In this document: positions 11,212-23,770 of the stretch, in pieces
How positions within the stretch are numbered: the first letter of the stretch is position 1
Layout: every line of letters begins with the position of its first letter
Assembly (NCBI GenBank): GCA_903813345.2
Contig: CAIIXF020000012.1
Coordinates: forward strand, 8,506,432-8,555,431
Source of the DNA: Owenia fusiformis
Taxonomy: Eukaryota; Annelida; Polychaeta; Sabellida; Oweniidae
DNA: 49,000 nt
Direction of reading: 5' to 3'
Program-made: the position numbers and the translations under genes
The notes under the pieces: generated by a model
Seen by the model: only the letters and a program-made list of their open reading frames with translations
What the model was told of the DNA's origin: nothing
Database searches by the model: none

Positions 11212-12115
11212 TCACGCCCGGTGATCAGAAGAAATGAACGGAGGGGGAGTCGCTGATTTTCGGTCGAAAATTCAACAAATCTTGAAGATTTGTTTTTTCA
11301 AGAGAAAGTTTGCAATTGAATGGCTAAATGAATAGGTGCAATGGACGGGGAAATATGTTAGGTCTTCTTGGAAATTTTTGAACTGTGGAGTTCTAAGATA
11401 AATGATATATTAAAAAAGTGGAGCGTCGCCAACATGCAAATGCCAATGTTTTTGATATAAATCAAGCAACTAAAACAAACAGGGGTCTACACGACCTGTA
11501 ATAAATACTTGTAAGTTAAGTAATTATCACAAAACTATTGTCATCGTTGGTTGTGTAAAAACACGTTACCATACGTTATATAAAAAGTAATCGAAAATTA
11601 TTAAAATTGAACAGAGGGGGGGGGGCGTAATTGTCTATAAGACATATGAAAAGAGATGTAACTTGACTTTATTGCTAATAACTCCATATGTCCCCATTTT
11701 TCACTTTTCAGAGTTGTAACATCAAGCTGTTACTGAGTAACTGAGTTCATCATTTGGAAAATTATTTAAAAAAACGGCAATGATATTAATTTTGTGATAA
11801 AAATGTCGCTTATATATTATTATATTATATATATATTACAGGTCGTGAAGACCATTGTTGCTTGATTTATAGCAAAAACATTGGCATTTGCACGTTGGCG
11901 ACGCTGCGCCGTTTAAATAGATCTTTTATCTTAGAACTCCATCAGTTCAAAAAAATCCAAGAAGACCTGACATATTTCCCTGTGCACTGCGCTTATTCAT
12001 TTAGCCATTCAATTGTAAACTTTCTCTTGAAAAAATAAATCTTCAAGATTTGTTGAATATACCGAAAATCAGCTACTGCCCCCCTCCGTTCATTTTCTCA
12101 GATCACCGGGCGTGA
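11212..12115. mobile_element. 0.9-kb foldback element with 290-base inverted arms
   Basis: Left arm 11212-11505 and right arm 11834-12115 are reverse complements with moderate divergence. The outer ends are TCACGCCCGGTGATC and its complement, the inner ends ACCTGTAAT and its complement. The 330-base loop contains a G run and an AT dinucleotide stretch and has no open frame of note. It is a non-autonomous element. A third, solo arm lies at 7720-8021. The superfamily cannot be named, because no target-site duplication is evident. Confidence 0.85.
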
Positions 12116-12144
12116 GACTGCCAAATGTCATTGACTCTTCTTTA

Positions 12145-12948
12145 CCCTACTATCACACGAAACTAGTTCTCACTACGTTCTAAGAAAACGGGCTTCAACT
12201 GTGTACGAACGGACTGGACCTACTAAGAACCGTTTGGGATCTATTTACAAACAACATCGAACGTACTCGAACGGGTAGGTCCTCTAGAACTTAGACAATG
12301 CTCAAAATGTTCTCGTGGTCGTCACGTTCTACAATTAGAACGAGTAACAACGTACAAACGACGTGCTGGACGTACTACGAACGGAACCGTCGTACTTCAA
12401 TCCTACTAGGGACGTTTTAACAACGAATTGAACTGTCTGAGGACGTGTTGAGAACGAATTGCAAACGGGTTTAAACTGATTAAGAACGTATTTAACACTG
12501 CTTATTAACGAGTTAGCAAAAATATAACTATCACACCAAACAAGTTGCCACTGCGTTCTTCAAAACTGGTTTTAAACTGTGTGCGAACGGAATGAACGTA
12601 GCTGCTTTCTAACTTTCTAAGGTCTATTTACGAACTTTATGAACGTTCTCAGACGGGAATGTGATTTTAGAATTTTGAATCGATTCAAAATTCGATGGCG
12701 ATCATACTGTTTTGTAATCAGGTCATGTTGACCTTCTAGACTCAGGGACGCGTTCTACGACGTTGCACACCGACGTGGTGCGACCTGAACGAACTGAGAA
12801 CGAGATGGACGTATTAGAGACTGTTTAAGAACGAAGAGGCTAATTATTTCAGACATATTTCCCGACCACAGCCAGATTGAGCCCGTTTTACGACGTTTTC
12901 GTAGGACTGGCAAGAACGGGTAAGAACTAGTTTGGTGTGATAGGGGGG
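12145..12948 (+). mobile_element. TA-flanked 0.8-kb MITE, copy 1
   Basis: The ends are inverted repeats containing TATCACACSAAACTAGTTCT; the element is flanked by TA on both sides (12143-12144 and 12949-12950), which suggests Tc1/mariner-like targeting. A second copy of the ATCACACCAAACAAGTT end word lies internally near 12528. The interior is unusually rich in ACG/CGT words (GAACG, CGTTC). It contains a perfect 24-base palindrome at 12670-12693 (centre ATCGAT) and AGGTCATGTTGACCT at 12720-12734. No transposase is encoded. The second copy is at 45564-46360 in the opposite orientation. Confidence 0.88.
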
Positions 12949-12950
12949 TA

Positions 12951-15150
12951 ACTTTGATGAAAATATGGTCACTATGGCTACTCGTGTTTTGGGGTATGTG
13001 GGATAAATCATTAAAATATTTGAGTATAAAGTGTTAATACAGCGCATGTTTTAATACAAGCATCACAATGCTAATATAGCAAAAGGTGTTTATTTGGTCT
13101 TCAAACTGTCATATGTTGGATTTCGGCTATTTATTTGGGATTTGAACAGGTGCCCTTTCCACATATGTTTTTTCAATGTTTGATGCACCAATATGTTGCA
13201 CTTTGAGACACAGTTTTGAGACACAGTTGACCTCTAAAATATGATTAATTTGAGAAAGAGTGGAAAAAAATATTTCCCATGTTATTTTCCCATAGGGAAA
13301 ACTCATGCGATCCATTGTTTTCAGCTTAATTTTGGTCATCCAAAATTGATATCTTTAAAACCCCTGCATGAAACATATTTTCATTTAAAGGGTTCCGATT
13401 AGCATCCCGTATAAAAACAATATGGCGGCTCCAGGCGAATCAACTGGATCAGTCCATTTTTAAGAAATAAGGGGAGTTCTGTAAAATCCAGTTTATTGAA
13501 ATTGTCTTTGAGATAAAGTAATCCGTTTATAATGATTTCTGAAAACGTTATCCAAAGAGTGATTGCGTTCAAAGAATACATATACAACATCCAATATAAA
13601 TCCTTGTATTATAAACCGGTTTGTCTTGCTTTGTTTCATTTGTAGGATATTTCATATGCCAAGCTGTGTGCTATTACGTTATGGGGAAATTTAGATGCCA
13701 ATTTTTACTTATTATACACAAATAAAAGATCCTGAAACTTCACCCATAAATGTGGAATTGATTTGTCAAAATAAAAATCACCCTTTTATAAATGTACGAT
13801 CTATAATATACTTATGCTATATAACAGTTAGAGGTGTTGACACAACGATCTCGAACCTGTGAACCCTTGAGTATTATTCCGGGATCGGGCCTTTTATACT
13901 AAACGGTGAGCAACACCAGAAACGAGCGTTCGATTTGCTAAACGATATGCGTCACCCTTTAAAGATGTTAACCATGTCTCAAAACGCAACATAGTGATTG
14001 ATGGAACAAACATTCGAAAAAACAAACATTACAGAAAAAAACATTTTGATGGGGTGTTTGCACCTTCCCTGTCTTAAAGTCCAAATTATTTTATAATCTC
14101 TATGACTGCTTGTCCTGGAGGTAATGCATTGGCCTAACACATGCACCTGTTGAAATCCTCAGAAAATAGCCAAAATCAAATATATGACTGAAATCTGTTA
14201 CGATACCGTCCGTAGTCCTTTAAAAGAAAGTTATTTCTAGTTACATAGAGTGGGGTTAATTTCCATCTATACATCTTTGCCTTGAAATCATTCGTGAAAC
14301 ATGTGGTTTGACCTTGATGGAAATTTGCTTAATTTTGACACACCTTTTTTGACCTATACTGTCTTTAAGGCTGCCTTATCTGAAAGCCTGAAGTGTCTCT
14401 GTTCCAAATGTCTAAACAATCAAGTCTCATCTTGCCTTTATTTCAACACTAGACAAACAGGTTGGAATTAACACATAATAATCAGCGATTAATTTTTTAG
14501 AATAATCATTAACAACCAGACACAGTCTGATCCTGACCTAATTATAACTTTTAAAGGCTAGATACAATGGCAACAGGCATGGCCTTGCGATAATCACTTT
14601 TTTCTTTACTGAATAACCGACCAACTGATTATCGTGACTGATTAAACTTCAAAGGGCTAATTACAAATGACACTGCTGGAATACAATCTCTTGTCTAAAT
14701 AAAATGATCAACCTGTCTGTGATAAGAAGTATAAAGGAATTTAAAATGTATCTAATATAGTATATGATTAGACAGACTGGCTATTCTAATCCGTTATGAA
14801 AAGCCATTTGTTTTTTCCACTACAGAATGTTTCTACGGAAGTTAATTTGTTTATCTTAGTGTTTATAGGCATTGTCCCTTGACGCTTTTATGAAATAAAT
14901 GAACTTTGTGATGGACTACAATTGTATATTTTTTACATTACATTATTTTCATTCCAGGTCTCTCTTATTACATGTAGTTGCATTGCAGAAGTCTAATGTT
15001 ATTCTCTCCGTGTGCCGACAGTACTTATACCCGTAATACGTAAATACGTAACATATAAATATATAAGTACATAATGTCTAGCCAAGTCTTCAAACATTTT
15101 CTGAACTTCAAATGCGCCTTTTGACGTGTGGTAACAAAATACAAAATTAA
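12951..15150. other. No recognisable gene or element
   Basis: Several short open frames occur but none has a recognisable motif or matches elsewhere. Small local features only: GAGACACAGTT occurs twice near 13204-13228, and AATCAG/CTGATT words are scattered around 14480-14640, as at 24500-24790. Confidence 0.5.
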
Positions 15151-16213
15151 TACAGGGTGATCATTAAGTTCTGGGAATTGGTCTGCCATTTCAAAATTTC
15201 TCAACCATTTGAGTTGTAATTTTCGGCAGATGTACATTGTATAATTCTGAATTGACAAGCAATGTTTCATATACATATCACATCTACAATTTATTTTATT
15301 GTGATTACAAAAAAAGTAAAAGTAGTCCGCGGGTCAGCAAATTTTGACTGATGTTAATCTGAAAATTTCCTGCCAAAACATATTCATCTTGCCTAGATTG
15401 TTGCTTCAAACTACTTGTACTAGAAGCAGAACAGTACTCTTGAAGTCATTTATTCAGAAGTATTCTTCATTGCTGAGGGGATCATTTCATTTATAATTGT
15501 TTCTATTAGCCTGGATGCACATGCGTTGTTGACAAACTTAGACCATAAAGATGTGTTCCAGTCCTCCCTTTGGTATCCCTTGAAGATTTGCTCAAGCCGT
15601 TGTAATCAAACCCTTATCGGAATCAAACTTATGACCTCTCATATAATGCTTTAGCACCCAAAATGTAGTGAAGCCTAATGGTGTTTCATCTGGTGAATAT
15701 TGTCCGGTGAATATGGGGCAGTAATAACTTGTGTGAACCCTAATTCTTCAAGAGTAGTATGGGCAGCTTGAGTAATTTAAAGGAGCATGGTCATAATGGA
15801 AGATAACTCCCCGCTATTTTGAGTCATGATTGTGACTTTGAGATGCTGATGAATGATACGAAAATAGAGCAAAGTAAACTCTGATATAGCAATACAGATG
15901 TTATTTTAAAAACTAAGGTTAGAAGTATTTGAAAATATGAAAAATCATAGAAATATGTGCACCAAATAAGTATTTATTAACCATACTTTTGGATCAAGCA
16001 ACATTTGAATTCATTTATATTTTAATTGACCCGCTAAGCCATTTGTCATGTTGCTATAGTAACAACAATTATCCATTGTGACATCAGATGACAATGAAAC
16101 TCTTTTATCCAACCCAAAATTACATTCTCCATTTACCTTGAAAATTTCAAGTAAATTGGTTGAACAATAATGAAATGACAGATAAATTCCCAGAACTTAG
16201 TGAACACCCTGTA
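15151..16213 (-). mobile_element. Decayed mariner-type transposon
   Basis: The ends are inverted repeats of about 40 bases: CAGGGTGATCATTAAGTTCT from 15153, and the complement of its near match ending at 16211. Both are flanked by TA. Translating the minus strand in pieces gives FHYDHAP (near 15790-15810) and YSPDETPLGF...WVLKHYMRGHKF (about 15620-15720). These correspond to the H-x-DNAP and YSPDLAP...LK-x-xLRG blocks of the Tc1/mariner transposase catalytic domain. The frames are broken by stops and shifts. At 1063 bases the element is shorter than a typical 1.3-kb mariner, so it is internally deleted and cannot encode active enzyme. Confidence 0.78.
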
Positions 16214-16883
16214 CTTATGTTTCTCCAGCTTGTTTTTTATATTAATTTGGCAATAAAACATGCATAAAGAGATAACAAATTGTGCACTGTGCACAACCCG
16301 AATCCCCTCCCCGATCGGATCGCGTTTACTGTGTATGTAATAATGTACAAAATTAATGTAATAAAGACAATAATGCCCCCCCCCCTATTGTAACATTTTG
16401 TCAATTAATAGTATTAGCTCGGAGCATCAACACACGTTTGATTGATATGAATAAAGATAATGAAGGTTCTGTTTGACATTCGAGAACAAGAATTTGTCCA
16501 GTCAAAAATAGATATCTAATATTTGATCTTGATTAGATGTATTTATTGATCCTTGTTTTTACACAACGGGAAACACTATTTTGTAAGCACTACTAAGAAA
16601 GAATACTTTATGTGTTATCCATAAGTAATAACCACGACTAACTACTAATTCTCAGGAATAAAAAGTTCACTCTATTGAGAGATAGATAGAGCTTATCCTC
16701 GGACCAGTTACGTCTTATCCGTGTGTCATATGACTACTGTGTTAATTAACTAAGTAAAGTATTCCAATTAAAAGTGTTGTATGTTTGCATGCAGCAAGCA
16801 TTTAATAATTCTTCGCATATATAATATTGTCCATAAAAGAGTCTGATATATACTATTGTCCATAAAGATCGGTCTGATAATAA
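16214..16883. other. Spacer before unit A
   Basis: No gene is seen. It contains a C run near 16376-16386 and a self-complementary TGTGCACTGTGCACA word near 16281. Weak similarity with 26880-27100 (GAAACACTAT, CTTATCCG and TAACTAAGTAAA-like words in the same order) hints that the A/B duplication once reached further left, but this is uncertain. Confidence 0.4.
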
Positions 16884-19127
16884 CAAGTAACTCATGTTTA
16901 TTTTAAAACTATTCTTTACGAATTTATGATAAGTGTATAATGTTCAATCATACAAATCGCAGTCAGTGATTGTCCTCCACAATCACCCCTCCCCCTTCCT
17001 GACATGAACTATTTTTTTAAACCATTGACAGTGTGGAAAGGATTCTTACACTCGAGTGTCAAGGGGGGGGGGGCAGTTATAAAAATATACAAGGCGATGG
17101 TTCAAATTGGACAATTTTCAAAACTGCTCAACATGGTGAAAACTTCACGTTTTTAAAGAATGCTTGCCCGGCGAGTGGTTTGCTCTGGATTGCGAGAGAA
17201 CAAAAACTTTGAATTAGGATTTTTCCTAATACTATCATTAATCTAAACAACTTTTTAAACCGTCTCTGATTACATGTCATGCCAATTAATACCATTATTG
17301 TGTTGACAGGATTAAATATGATATCTATGGAATTATAATTTAATGAACTCAATAGTCTAAATGATAATAAGTTCATAATTTAGTCTTGGCTGACTAGTCT
17401 TGCATCATCAGAGTTGGATTGCAAATACCTCCCTAAATTTAAATTTACAAATTTACTAGTGTAATGGGTGGGGAAACAAGTCTCCATCCAACCACTAAAG
17501 TTTAAAAGGAAGACTATAGTGTCCCGTGAATTCATTATAATTATCTTAGACAATAGTGAAGCGGTACAATCATGGGAGTGTTAATTAATCGGAATGCAAA
17601 TTTGATTTAAAATAACTCCTTTGGATCAAATATTTAAATTCTACTAGAATGCGGGGAGTGGAAACAAGTCTCCATTCAAGCACTAAATATCAAAAGAAAG
17701 ATTTCAGTACCCCTTAACTTCACTTCTGGACTTCACTATTCACCACCACCCCCCCTTCCCCAGTTATCCCTTATGACCCCAGAATGTTCGTTTCTGTGCC
17801 CCCCCCCCCTGTCCATGGCCAGTAAGTAATCTATGTGTATATTGGCTCCCTCCCAAAGGTGGGAAAACCAGATGCAGGCATAGACATTGACAAGGTGAGG
17901 GGATTTAAATATAAAAATAGTCTTGTTTTTGGCTCCGACTTAAATATTTTGGCACTGTTTTACGAAGCCGGTTTAAGGAATGAGAGGCAGAAATAATTCC
18001 TAGAAATAAGATGGCCTGTCTTTACTGTAATCGAGATGCTACCTAACCGCAGTTATTTTGGTTTTATAACGCCGGGGATATTGCTCGAGCTTGAATAACA
18101 AATAAAAGGCATGTTCTTATTTCTGTATTCTGTCCTTTGATTGTGTATTAAGTTGAGCTGCACGCCAAACGTTAAGATTGTTAAAACGCTTAAAATGAAA
18201 CTTAATTCCTCTCAATTTACATAAAAATGAAACAGATTAGATTCGAATCTCAGTCCCAGCCACTGGTCAAAGGAAGTACAAATATCTATATTAATCAAAT
18301 GTCTGAGAATTTGATAACTGTCTTGGATCCAATGTTAATTTTATTGAATCAAACTAAGAACAGTATAAAGATGAATTTTAAACGTTTAGAGGGAAAAGTC
18401 AAATATGCATTGTAACCCTAAAAATAATTCATTAAAGTATCGTACACATTTCATAACATTTATATAAATAAAACAAATAAAGCACAACCCTAATGCCCTA
18501 ATGAATTCATATCGGCGCTAAACGGCCCTTGCAATAAAAACGCATCGAAGCAGGGAATGCTTGGAAAATTCTTCCGAGACTGACTTTTGTTATTTCAAAA
18601 TTGAAATATGCCTAATTCCTATGAAATAATCAAATAACCACGTGATCTTTTTCCCCAGGTTTTACTCTATTTTAGATTTACTAGAAAAATGTTTATATGA
18701 TGATTGCGTTTGCTTCTCACGAGTTCATTGAAAAGTTCAGTTGTAAAACTTTAGAGATCAAAAGACTAATTAGGCACCTGATTGCTAAAGTTTGATTGCA
18801 TTTCGATCACCGGGATTTTACAAACGTATTGTTTAAGTAGCGATCGTGTTCTTGGGATCTTGATAACTTCCTATTTTAAGTTTTGGGTTGAGAGCAATGA
18901 GTATGTCGGACTTTCTCAAGTCCACATTATGAAACAATATCCCTTCATGTTAGTCCAATGGCATAAACATACCAGTTTTTTATTGCAAAAAGAACTGTAA
19001 TTAATAGCCTATATAAAAGCATCATGATAAATAAAACATTAAAGCATATATAAAGCCTATTGTTATCAAAATCCATAAATCCTCACCATATCAATATAGT
19101 TTTATTGATGACCAAAAACAGATATCA

Positions 19128-19313
19128 AGGGCGTAGCCTGAGCTTTCAGTCAGGGGGGAGGGGTGCGATCGCCAAAAAGATTTCGGTTTTCAGTCAGGAG
19201 GGTATGATTGTGGCATTTTAATGCTCCTTTCATCTTCTTTCTCAGCGTTTTATTTTTATTATTATGGGGGAGGTTGCGATCGCACCCCCCCCCCCCCTCC
19301 TGGCTACGCCTAT
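19128..19313. mobile_element. GGCGTAGCC MITE, copy a
   Basis: A palindromic element running from AAGGGCGTAGCC with TTTCAGTCAGG to a C run and CTGGCTACGCCTATGG. GATCGCACCCC and GGGTGCGATCG words lie inside both arms. Flanking sequence (CAGATATCA on the left, GGATATTT on the right) is shared with the copy at 23171. Unit B has only a remnant of the right end at the matching place (about 29972-30012). Confidence 0.8.
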
Positions 19314-19975
19314 GGATATTTTGGCAACTTTCACGTTTACCCCGCCCCCTAATAATTTTTGCACCCCCTCTAAATATCAGACCCGTCAGGAGTTGAGGCA
19401 TGGATCAGGATACCCTGACTCCCAAGCTGTGCGACTTCTGGCAACCGCTACACCTATGTTCCCGGGGAAAACGCTTTTTGAAAAATTGTCAAATATGGTC
19501 GTGTGTGGGCAAACACGGAGGAGGAGGAGAGGGGTGCGTGCATTGCGTGCGTATGAATTTCTTCCGAATAGCTATGCTAGAGGGGTTCTGATATTTATTT
19601 CTGTTCTGTCAAATGAAATATTTTCACCCTTGCCCGACTGACTTGTAGATAATGCACGAATCAAATAGCATGGAGATCAGATAATCAGATTGATTCGTAT
19701 TTTCGCAATCAGATGAATTAACTCATTGTTTTCTCTGATTAAAAGGCGGTTTGAAGCTACTTTTACAGGATTTGTAAATTCGCAATCAGACTGGCTTATT
19801 TTAATATTTAGTCAGTGCAAGAGGAGGGGACTATTAATGTAGAAAATTGTTTCGATTTCGACACTAACTGAATAATTTATCACAATTGTTAAATACGCAA
19901 ACAGAAACAGGTTTAAAAATGAGAATAGAGGCAAAAAAGTATATTCCTAAAATGTAATTAAGACCCGTTAATTAA

Positions 19976-20611
19976 AAGCAATTTTAGACTGTTAGATGAT
20001 CTCTTCTGTAATCAAGGTAATGTTGGTACACTTCCGCCGTTAGAAAAATAAAGACTAAGACAAAGACTATATAGCAATTAATCCTTTTGTAATCATTAAA
20101 TGTTAGATTCTTATTATTTTGTTGGACAATGTTCAGACTTCTGACCAAGATTAAATCATTTATGTTTTTATAGTATTTCAATCAGACAGACAGACAGAAG
20201 TTTTCAAAGGTAATCAAGTCGATTTGTTTGAGTGTTTAGCATTGTTTTTCATAACTTGACGCTTCCATGAACAGAATGACTTTGAAATGAGTTTTTATAA
20301 TTTTAGCTTTTATACGGACATGCTTATTAGTATATTTCTATATGAACGTTGTAGTTATGTGATGTAACATCGCCCCCCCCCCCCCCAATTACAGGTATAC
20401 AGATTTTGATCTGAACGCATTAACTTGCAATTTAAAGCAATTTTAGACTGTTAGATGATCTCTTATGTAATCTAGGTGATGTTGGTACACTTCCGCATTT
20501 AAGAAAACAAAGACTAAGACAAAGAGAAATAAGCAATTAATCCTTTTGTTATCATTAAATGATAGATTCTTATTTTTTGATTGGACAATATTAAGACTTC
20601 TGTCTCCGATT
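19976..20611 (+). repeat. 170-base repeat, two copies in unit A
   Basis: A block starting AAAGCAATTTTAGACTGTTA, and including GATGTTGGTACACTTC and AGCAATTAATCCTTTTG, occurs at 19976-20152 and 20434-20611, separated by about 280 unrelated bases. The same pair is present in unit B, so it predates the A/B duplication. Confidence 0.9.
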
Positions 20612-20868
20612 GTTATGCAGGTATGTGTGTAAAATCATGTGAACAACATCTTCATTCTCATTATGTCTTACAGCTATTTCGCAAATGACATAATCCTAAA
20701 ACAACATATGGACATAACGATAATATTGCAGAACTGAGCAAATAGGTGGAACAAATCAGATTAAGATATTTTATTTTTGAAATGCACAAAGGGCAACAGT
20801 TGAAGAACAAAAGTTAAAGGCGTTTTGAAATAGATCGTGCTTTTATATGAACCCCTACTATAATACCC

Positions 20869-20969
20869 TACCCTTTGCATTTGTTTACCCTTTGCATTCG
20901 TTTGACTTCACTTCTTAAAAAAGAGCTTCGTCTTCTCGTAGTTTATAATTAGACTATACACGCAGCGTA
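20869..20969 (+). mobile_element. TACCCT MITE with 9-base target duplication, unit A
   Basis: The element starts TACCCTTTGCATT and ends GCAGCGTA (a mutated AGGGTA). It has a 16-base internal duplication of its first bases that the unit-B copy lacks. The flanks are ATAATACCC and ATAGTGCCC. The same insertion is present in unit B (31584-31667) with closer flanks, so it was there before the duplication. Confidence 0.75.
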
Positions 20970-20992
20970 ATAGTGCCCCTATTATCCATGTT

Positions 20993-21210
20993 CAGGGGCG
21001 TAGCCAACTTTCAGTCGGGGGGGGGGTGCGATCGCCAAAAAACAATAACGGTTTTCAGTCGGGGAGGGGGTTGTGATCGTGGCAAAAGCAAGCCAAAAGA
21101 TGCAACTTCCTTCAAAATTTAGCTTGAAGCTTCTATCTCTTCTTCTATTTCTTGGTTCTATTTTATTGGTTATGCACCGCAACCCCCCCCCCCCCCCTGG
21201 CTACGCCTAT
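20993..21210. mobile_element. GGCGTAGCC MITE, copy b
   Basis: It runs from CAGGGGCGTAGCC to GGCTACGCCTATG with G-rich and C-rich inner arms and GATCGCC/GATCGTGG words. It is absent from unit B at the matching position, so it inserted in A after the duplication or was lost from B. Confidence 0.8.
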
Positions 21211-21372
21211 GTCTGTCGAGAGACAAAAGGAGAAGCGAAAAGACTGTTAAAACAAGTACTTCCAATAAATACTTTTACAGTCATATGTGTTGTCTGTCGA
21301 GAGACAAAAAGAGAAGCGAAAAGACTGTTAAAACAAGTACTTCCAATAAATACTTTTACAGTTATATGTGTT
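21211..21372 (+). repeat. 81-base tandem duplication
   Basis: A unit beginning GTCTGTCGAGAGACAAAA and ending in TTTTACAGTYATATGTGTT occurs twice head to tail (21211-21291 and 21292-21372) with only a few differences. Unit B has a single diverged counterpart near 32070-32130. It lies directly against the end of MITE copy b, which suggests that it arose with or after that insertion. Confidence 0.9.
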
Positions 21373-23170
21373 TATCAACGACCCTACTTGTCAAATTAAT
21401 AGAAACAAAAACTAAATTATTTCATTACGCGACATTGAAATATCTACCTGATTCGCTGGAATAGTCATTAGTCACATAATCTCAGAGCAAACAATTAGCA
21501 TCTACTATAATATTTATTTTTCTATCCGATATACAACTGATATTGATATCTTTCCCCGGACAATGTGTTATCTCATGATCCGTTGACATCATCAACAATT
21601 TGATTTACCACTAGAGAGTAACCAACATTCCTTAATTAAAAATATGACATTTCTTGAAATTTATAGCAAAAACACTATGACACAATAACTTCGAGGCAAA
21701 ATCAAAACATGGTGTGGAAATAAAAGGCATACAAAATGGCCATTAAAATGAAATTCTTGTTCATAAAAGTATCAATTTTATTACATTGGACGCAAATACA
21801 AAGTATAGAATAAATAAAAATAACGTCTTCCCAGAGATTACAATACGGATCAGTAAGTCAACAAACCTAACTGTTAAAGGCAGGGATTCCTTACCATGTG
21901 GTAAATTAAACTACAACCCAATTTTGATGCAGCTTATTATATAACTGCTGTAACAGTTTTATATATTACTTTACATTTTCAAGCCAGATAGGAACTATTA
22001 TTTAAATTTAAAACTACCATCAGATTCAGAATATATTCATGAATAATTGTGACAAAGTTTAGCTGATTCCATGCAAAAATACTAGAGATATATGGAAAAA
22101 CAGGTCAGAGGTGTCAGATGCTGTGGACATTTAAATTTTCAAACATGCTATTACATCATTTCCTAACTGACATTCTGCTTTTATAGTGGAGCCCTGCCTT
22201 TAAATAAACAAACTTAGCCCATGTCTGCAATTGTTCGTCTGCTGGTCAGAACTCGGTATCCTCTTCGGATAATCAATTTCTGTGACTACTGATGTCTTAA
22301 ATAATTCATAAAGACGACGTTGTCTTTAAATAAGGATCTTTAATCTACAAACTGTAAATAAATAGCGTGAACCCCGGATCGTAGACAACAACATTGATAC
22401 CTTGCTGTCCTCTGTTAAATCACGAAACCCGTTTCCCTTAAATTTTTTACTAAGAGACTTATACATGTATAAGTTATCTATCAAATTATTTTTCTTTAAA
22501 TATTAAATGTCGTCTAAGTTTGTTTTAATGATTCTAGATTCTCTAGATTCATTAATCATCACGATATTTATATATACATATTATGTAATAGACCTATCAT
22601 ATCACGTCCGTAGTTACAAAGTCAACTACATATTAATGCAATAGAATAAGACTCAATAATTAAAAAAATAAACCTCAGTATTCGGGCCTAAAAAACACAG
22701 ATAAGTGTATCAATACCAACGGGTAAGCTCAAATAACCTTCCAAATAAGTGTATCAATAATCAAGGATTGCGAGTACTCAGGACCGGGTAAGATGGTGGT
22801 AACATTGGTATTGCTAGTTATTAAACACGATTTTGTCTTGTGTTAAAACTACAGATGGTTCACTCAATTCTGAAGTAAACAAAAAATAATCCTATACACG
22901 ATTACTTGGTTCCCATGATACTGCCTATAACCTATAATACTCATTTATCAAAACAAATATTAATTAATCCGTCCGTCTGATTACATTTTGTTCCCTGACT
23001 CAAACTAAGCAAACCCCGATTACAGTTCTTAATTCTTCACTTGAAACGATTTAGACAACATGATACAATATGAAATTTGATTAATTGTACATGTATAAAG
23101 CCTATTGTTATCAAAACCCATAAATGCTCACAATATAAATATAGTTTATTGATGGCCAATAACAGATATC

Positions 23171-23463
23171 AGGGGCGTAGCCAGCTTTCAGTCAGGAGGG
23201 AGTGTGATTGCCAAAAATATTTCGGTTTTTAGTCGGGGGGGGGGGTACGATTGTGACATAAACAGGGGGTGCGATTATGACATAAACAAGCCAAAAATTA
23301 TTTTTTTTATTTTGAATTTTACAAAAACTGGATGCAAGTTCCTTCCAAAGTGAGCTAGAAGCTTCAAATAAAAAGCATTTAAAGCTCTTTGAGTCCTCTT
23401 TCTCAGGGTTTGATTTTTATTGGTTTTCACCCCCCCCCCCCCCTCCTCCTTGGCTACGCCTAT
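23171..23463. mobile_element. GGCGTAGCC MITE, copy c
   Basis: It has the same termini as copy a, with about 80 bases of shared left flank from 23095 (AAAGCCTATTGTTATCAAAA). It is longer than copy a because of an extra TTTTGAATTTTACAAAAACT segment, also found in copy d at 33041. The shared flank shows that a larger repeat containing the MITE was copied, rather than a fresh insertion. Confidence 0.8.
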
Positions 23464-23474
23464 GGATATTTAGA

Positions 23475-23770
23475 AAGTTTCAAATAAATAACTCTGCAAC
23501 CAACCACGCAAGTAACCAACCAAGCAACCAAGCAAACGACCATCCAAGCAAGCAGGAAACTAAACAAGTAAAAAAACAAACCATGCAACTTACAAATAAA
23601 GCAAGCAAACAACCGACAAACCAACCAAGCAAGTAGCTAATTAAACTCCAATGCAAGAAATCAAGGAAGCAGCAAAGCAACAAAAAAGAACGTTAGCAAG
23701 TAAACGGCCAATCAAGCAATCAATCGTGCTAATAAACAAGCAAACAAACAATCTACCATCCAAGCAACTA
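23475..23770 (+). repeat. Degenerate (CAAGCAAC)n low-complexity tract
   Basis: About 300 bases of drifting AAGC/AACC/AAAC tetranucleotides. The hydrophobic 67-codon frame seen on the minus strand (rich in Leu, Cys, Trp) is a by-product of this repeat. Confidence 0.9.

Larger units (their letters stand above)
16884..22846 (+). repeat. Segmental duplication unit A (6 kb)
   Basis: This segment is a direct copy of 27662-33472. It begins near GTTTATTTTAAAACTATTCT (16896 and 27671) and ends at ATTTTGTCTTGTGTTA (about 22846 and 33472). Similarity is high in the first 4 kb and lower, with many indels, from about 21350 onward. The offset is about 10.6-10.8 kb. No protein-coding gene was found. The open frames shared by A and B (for example 17128-17376 on the minus strand) differ mainly by amino-acid-changing substitutions, which speaks against coding constraint. 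Unit A carries GGCGTAGCC MITEs at 19128, 20993 and 23171 (the last just outside), and an 81-base tandem duplication not found in B. Confidence 0.9.

Noticed and set aside
17128-17376. 82-codon frame conserved at 27884-28132
   Set aside because: Lies in the A/B duplication; the few differences mostly change amino acids, which is not the pattern of a protein under constraint.
16884-22846. Helitron
   Set aside because: No TC start, no CTRR end with hairpin and no Rep/helicase coding sequence could be identified at the unit borders.
23480-23683. Small hydrophobic Leu/Cys/Trp-rich protein
   Set aside because: It is the translation of a degenerate CAAGCAAC-type repeat.
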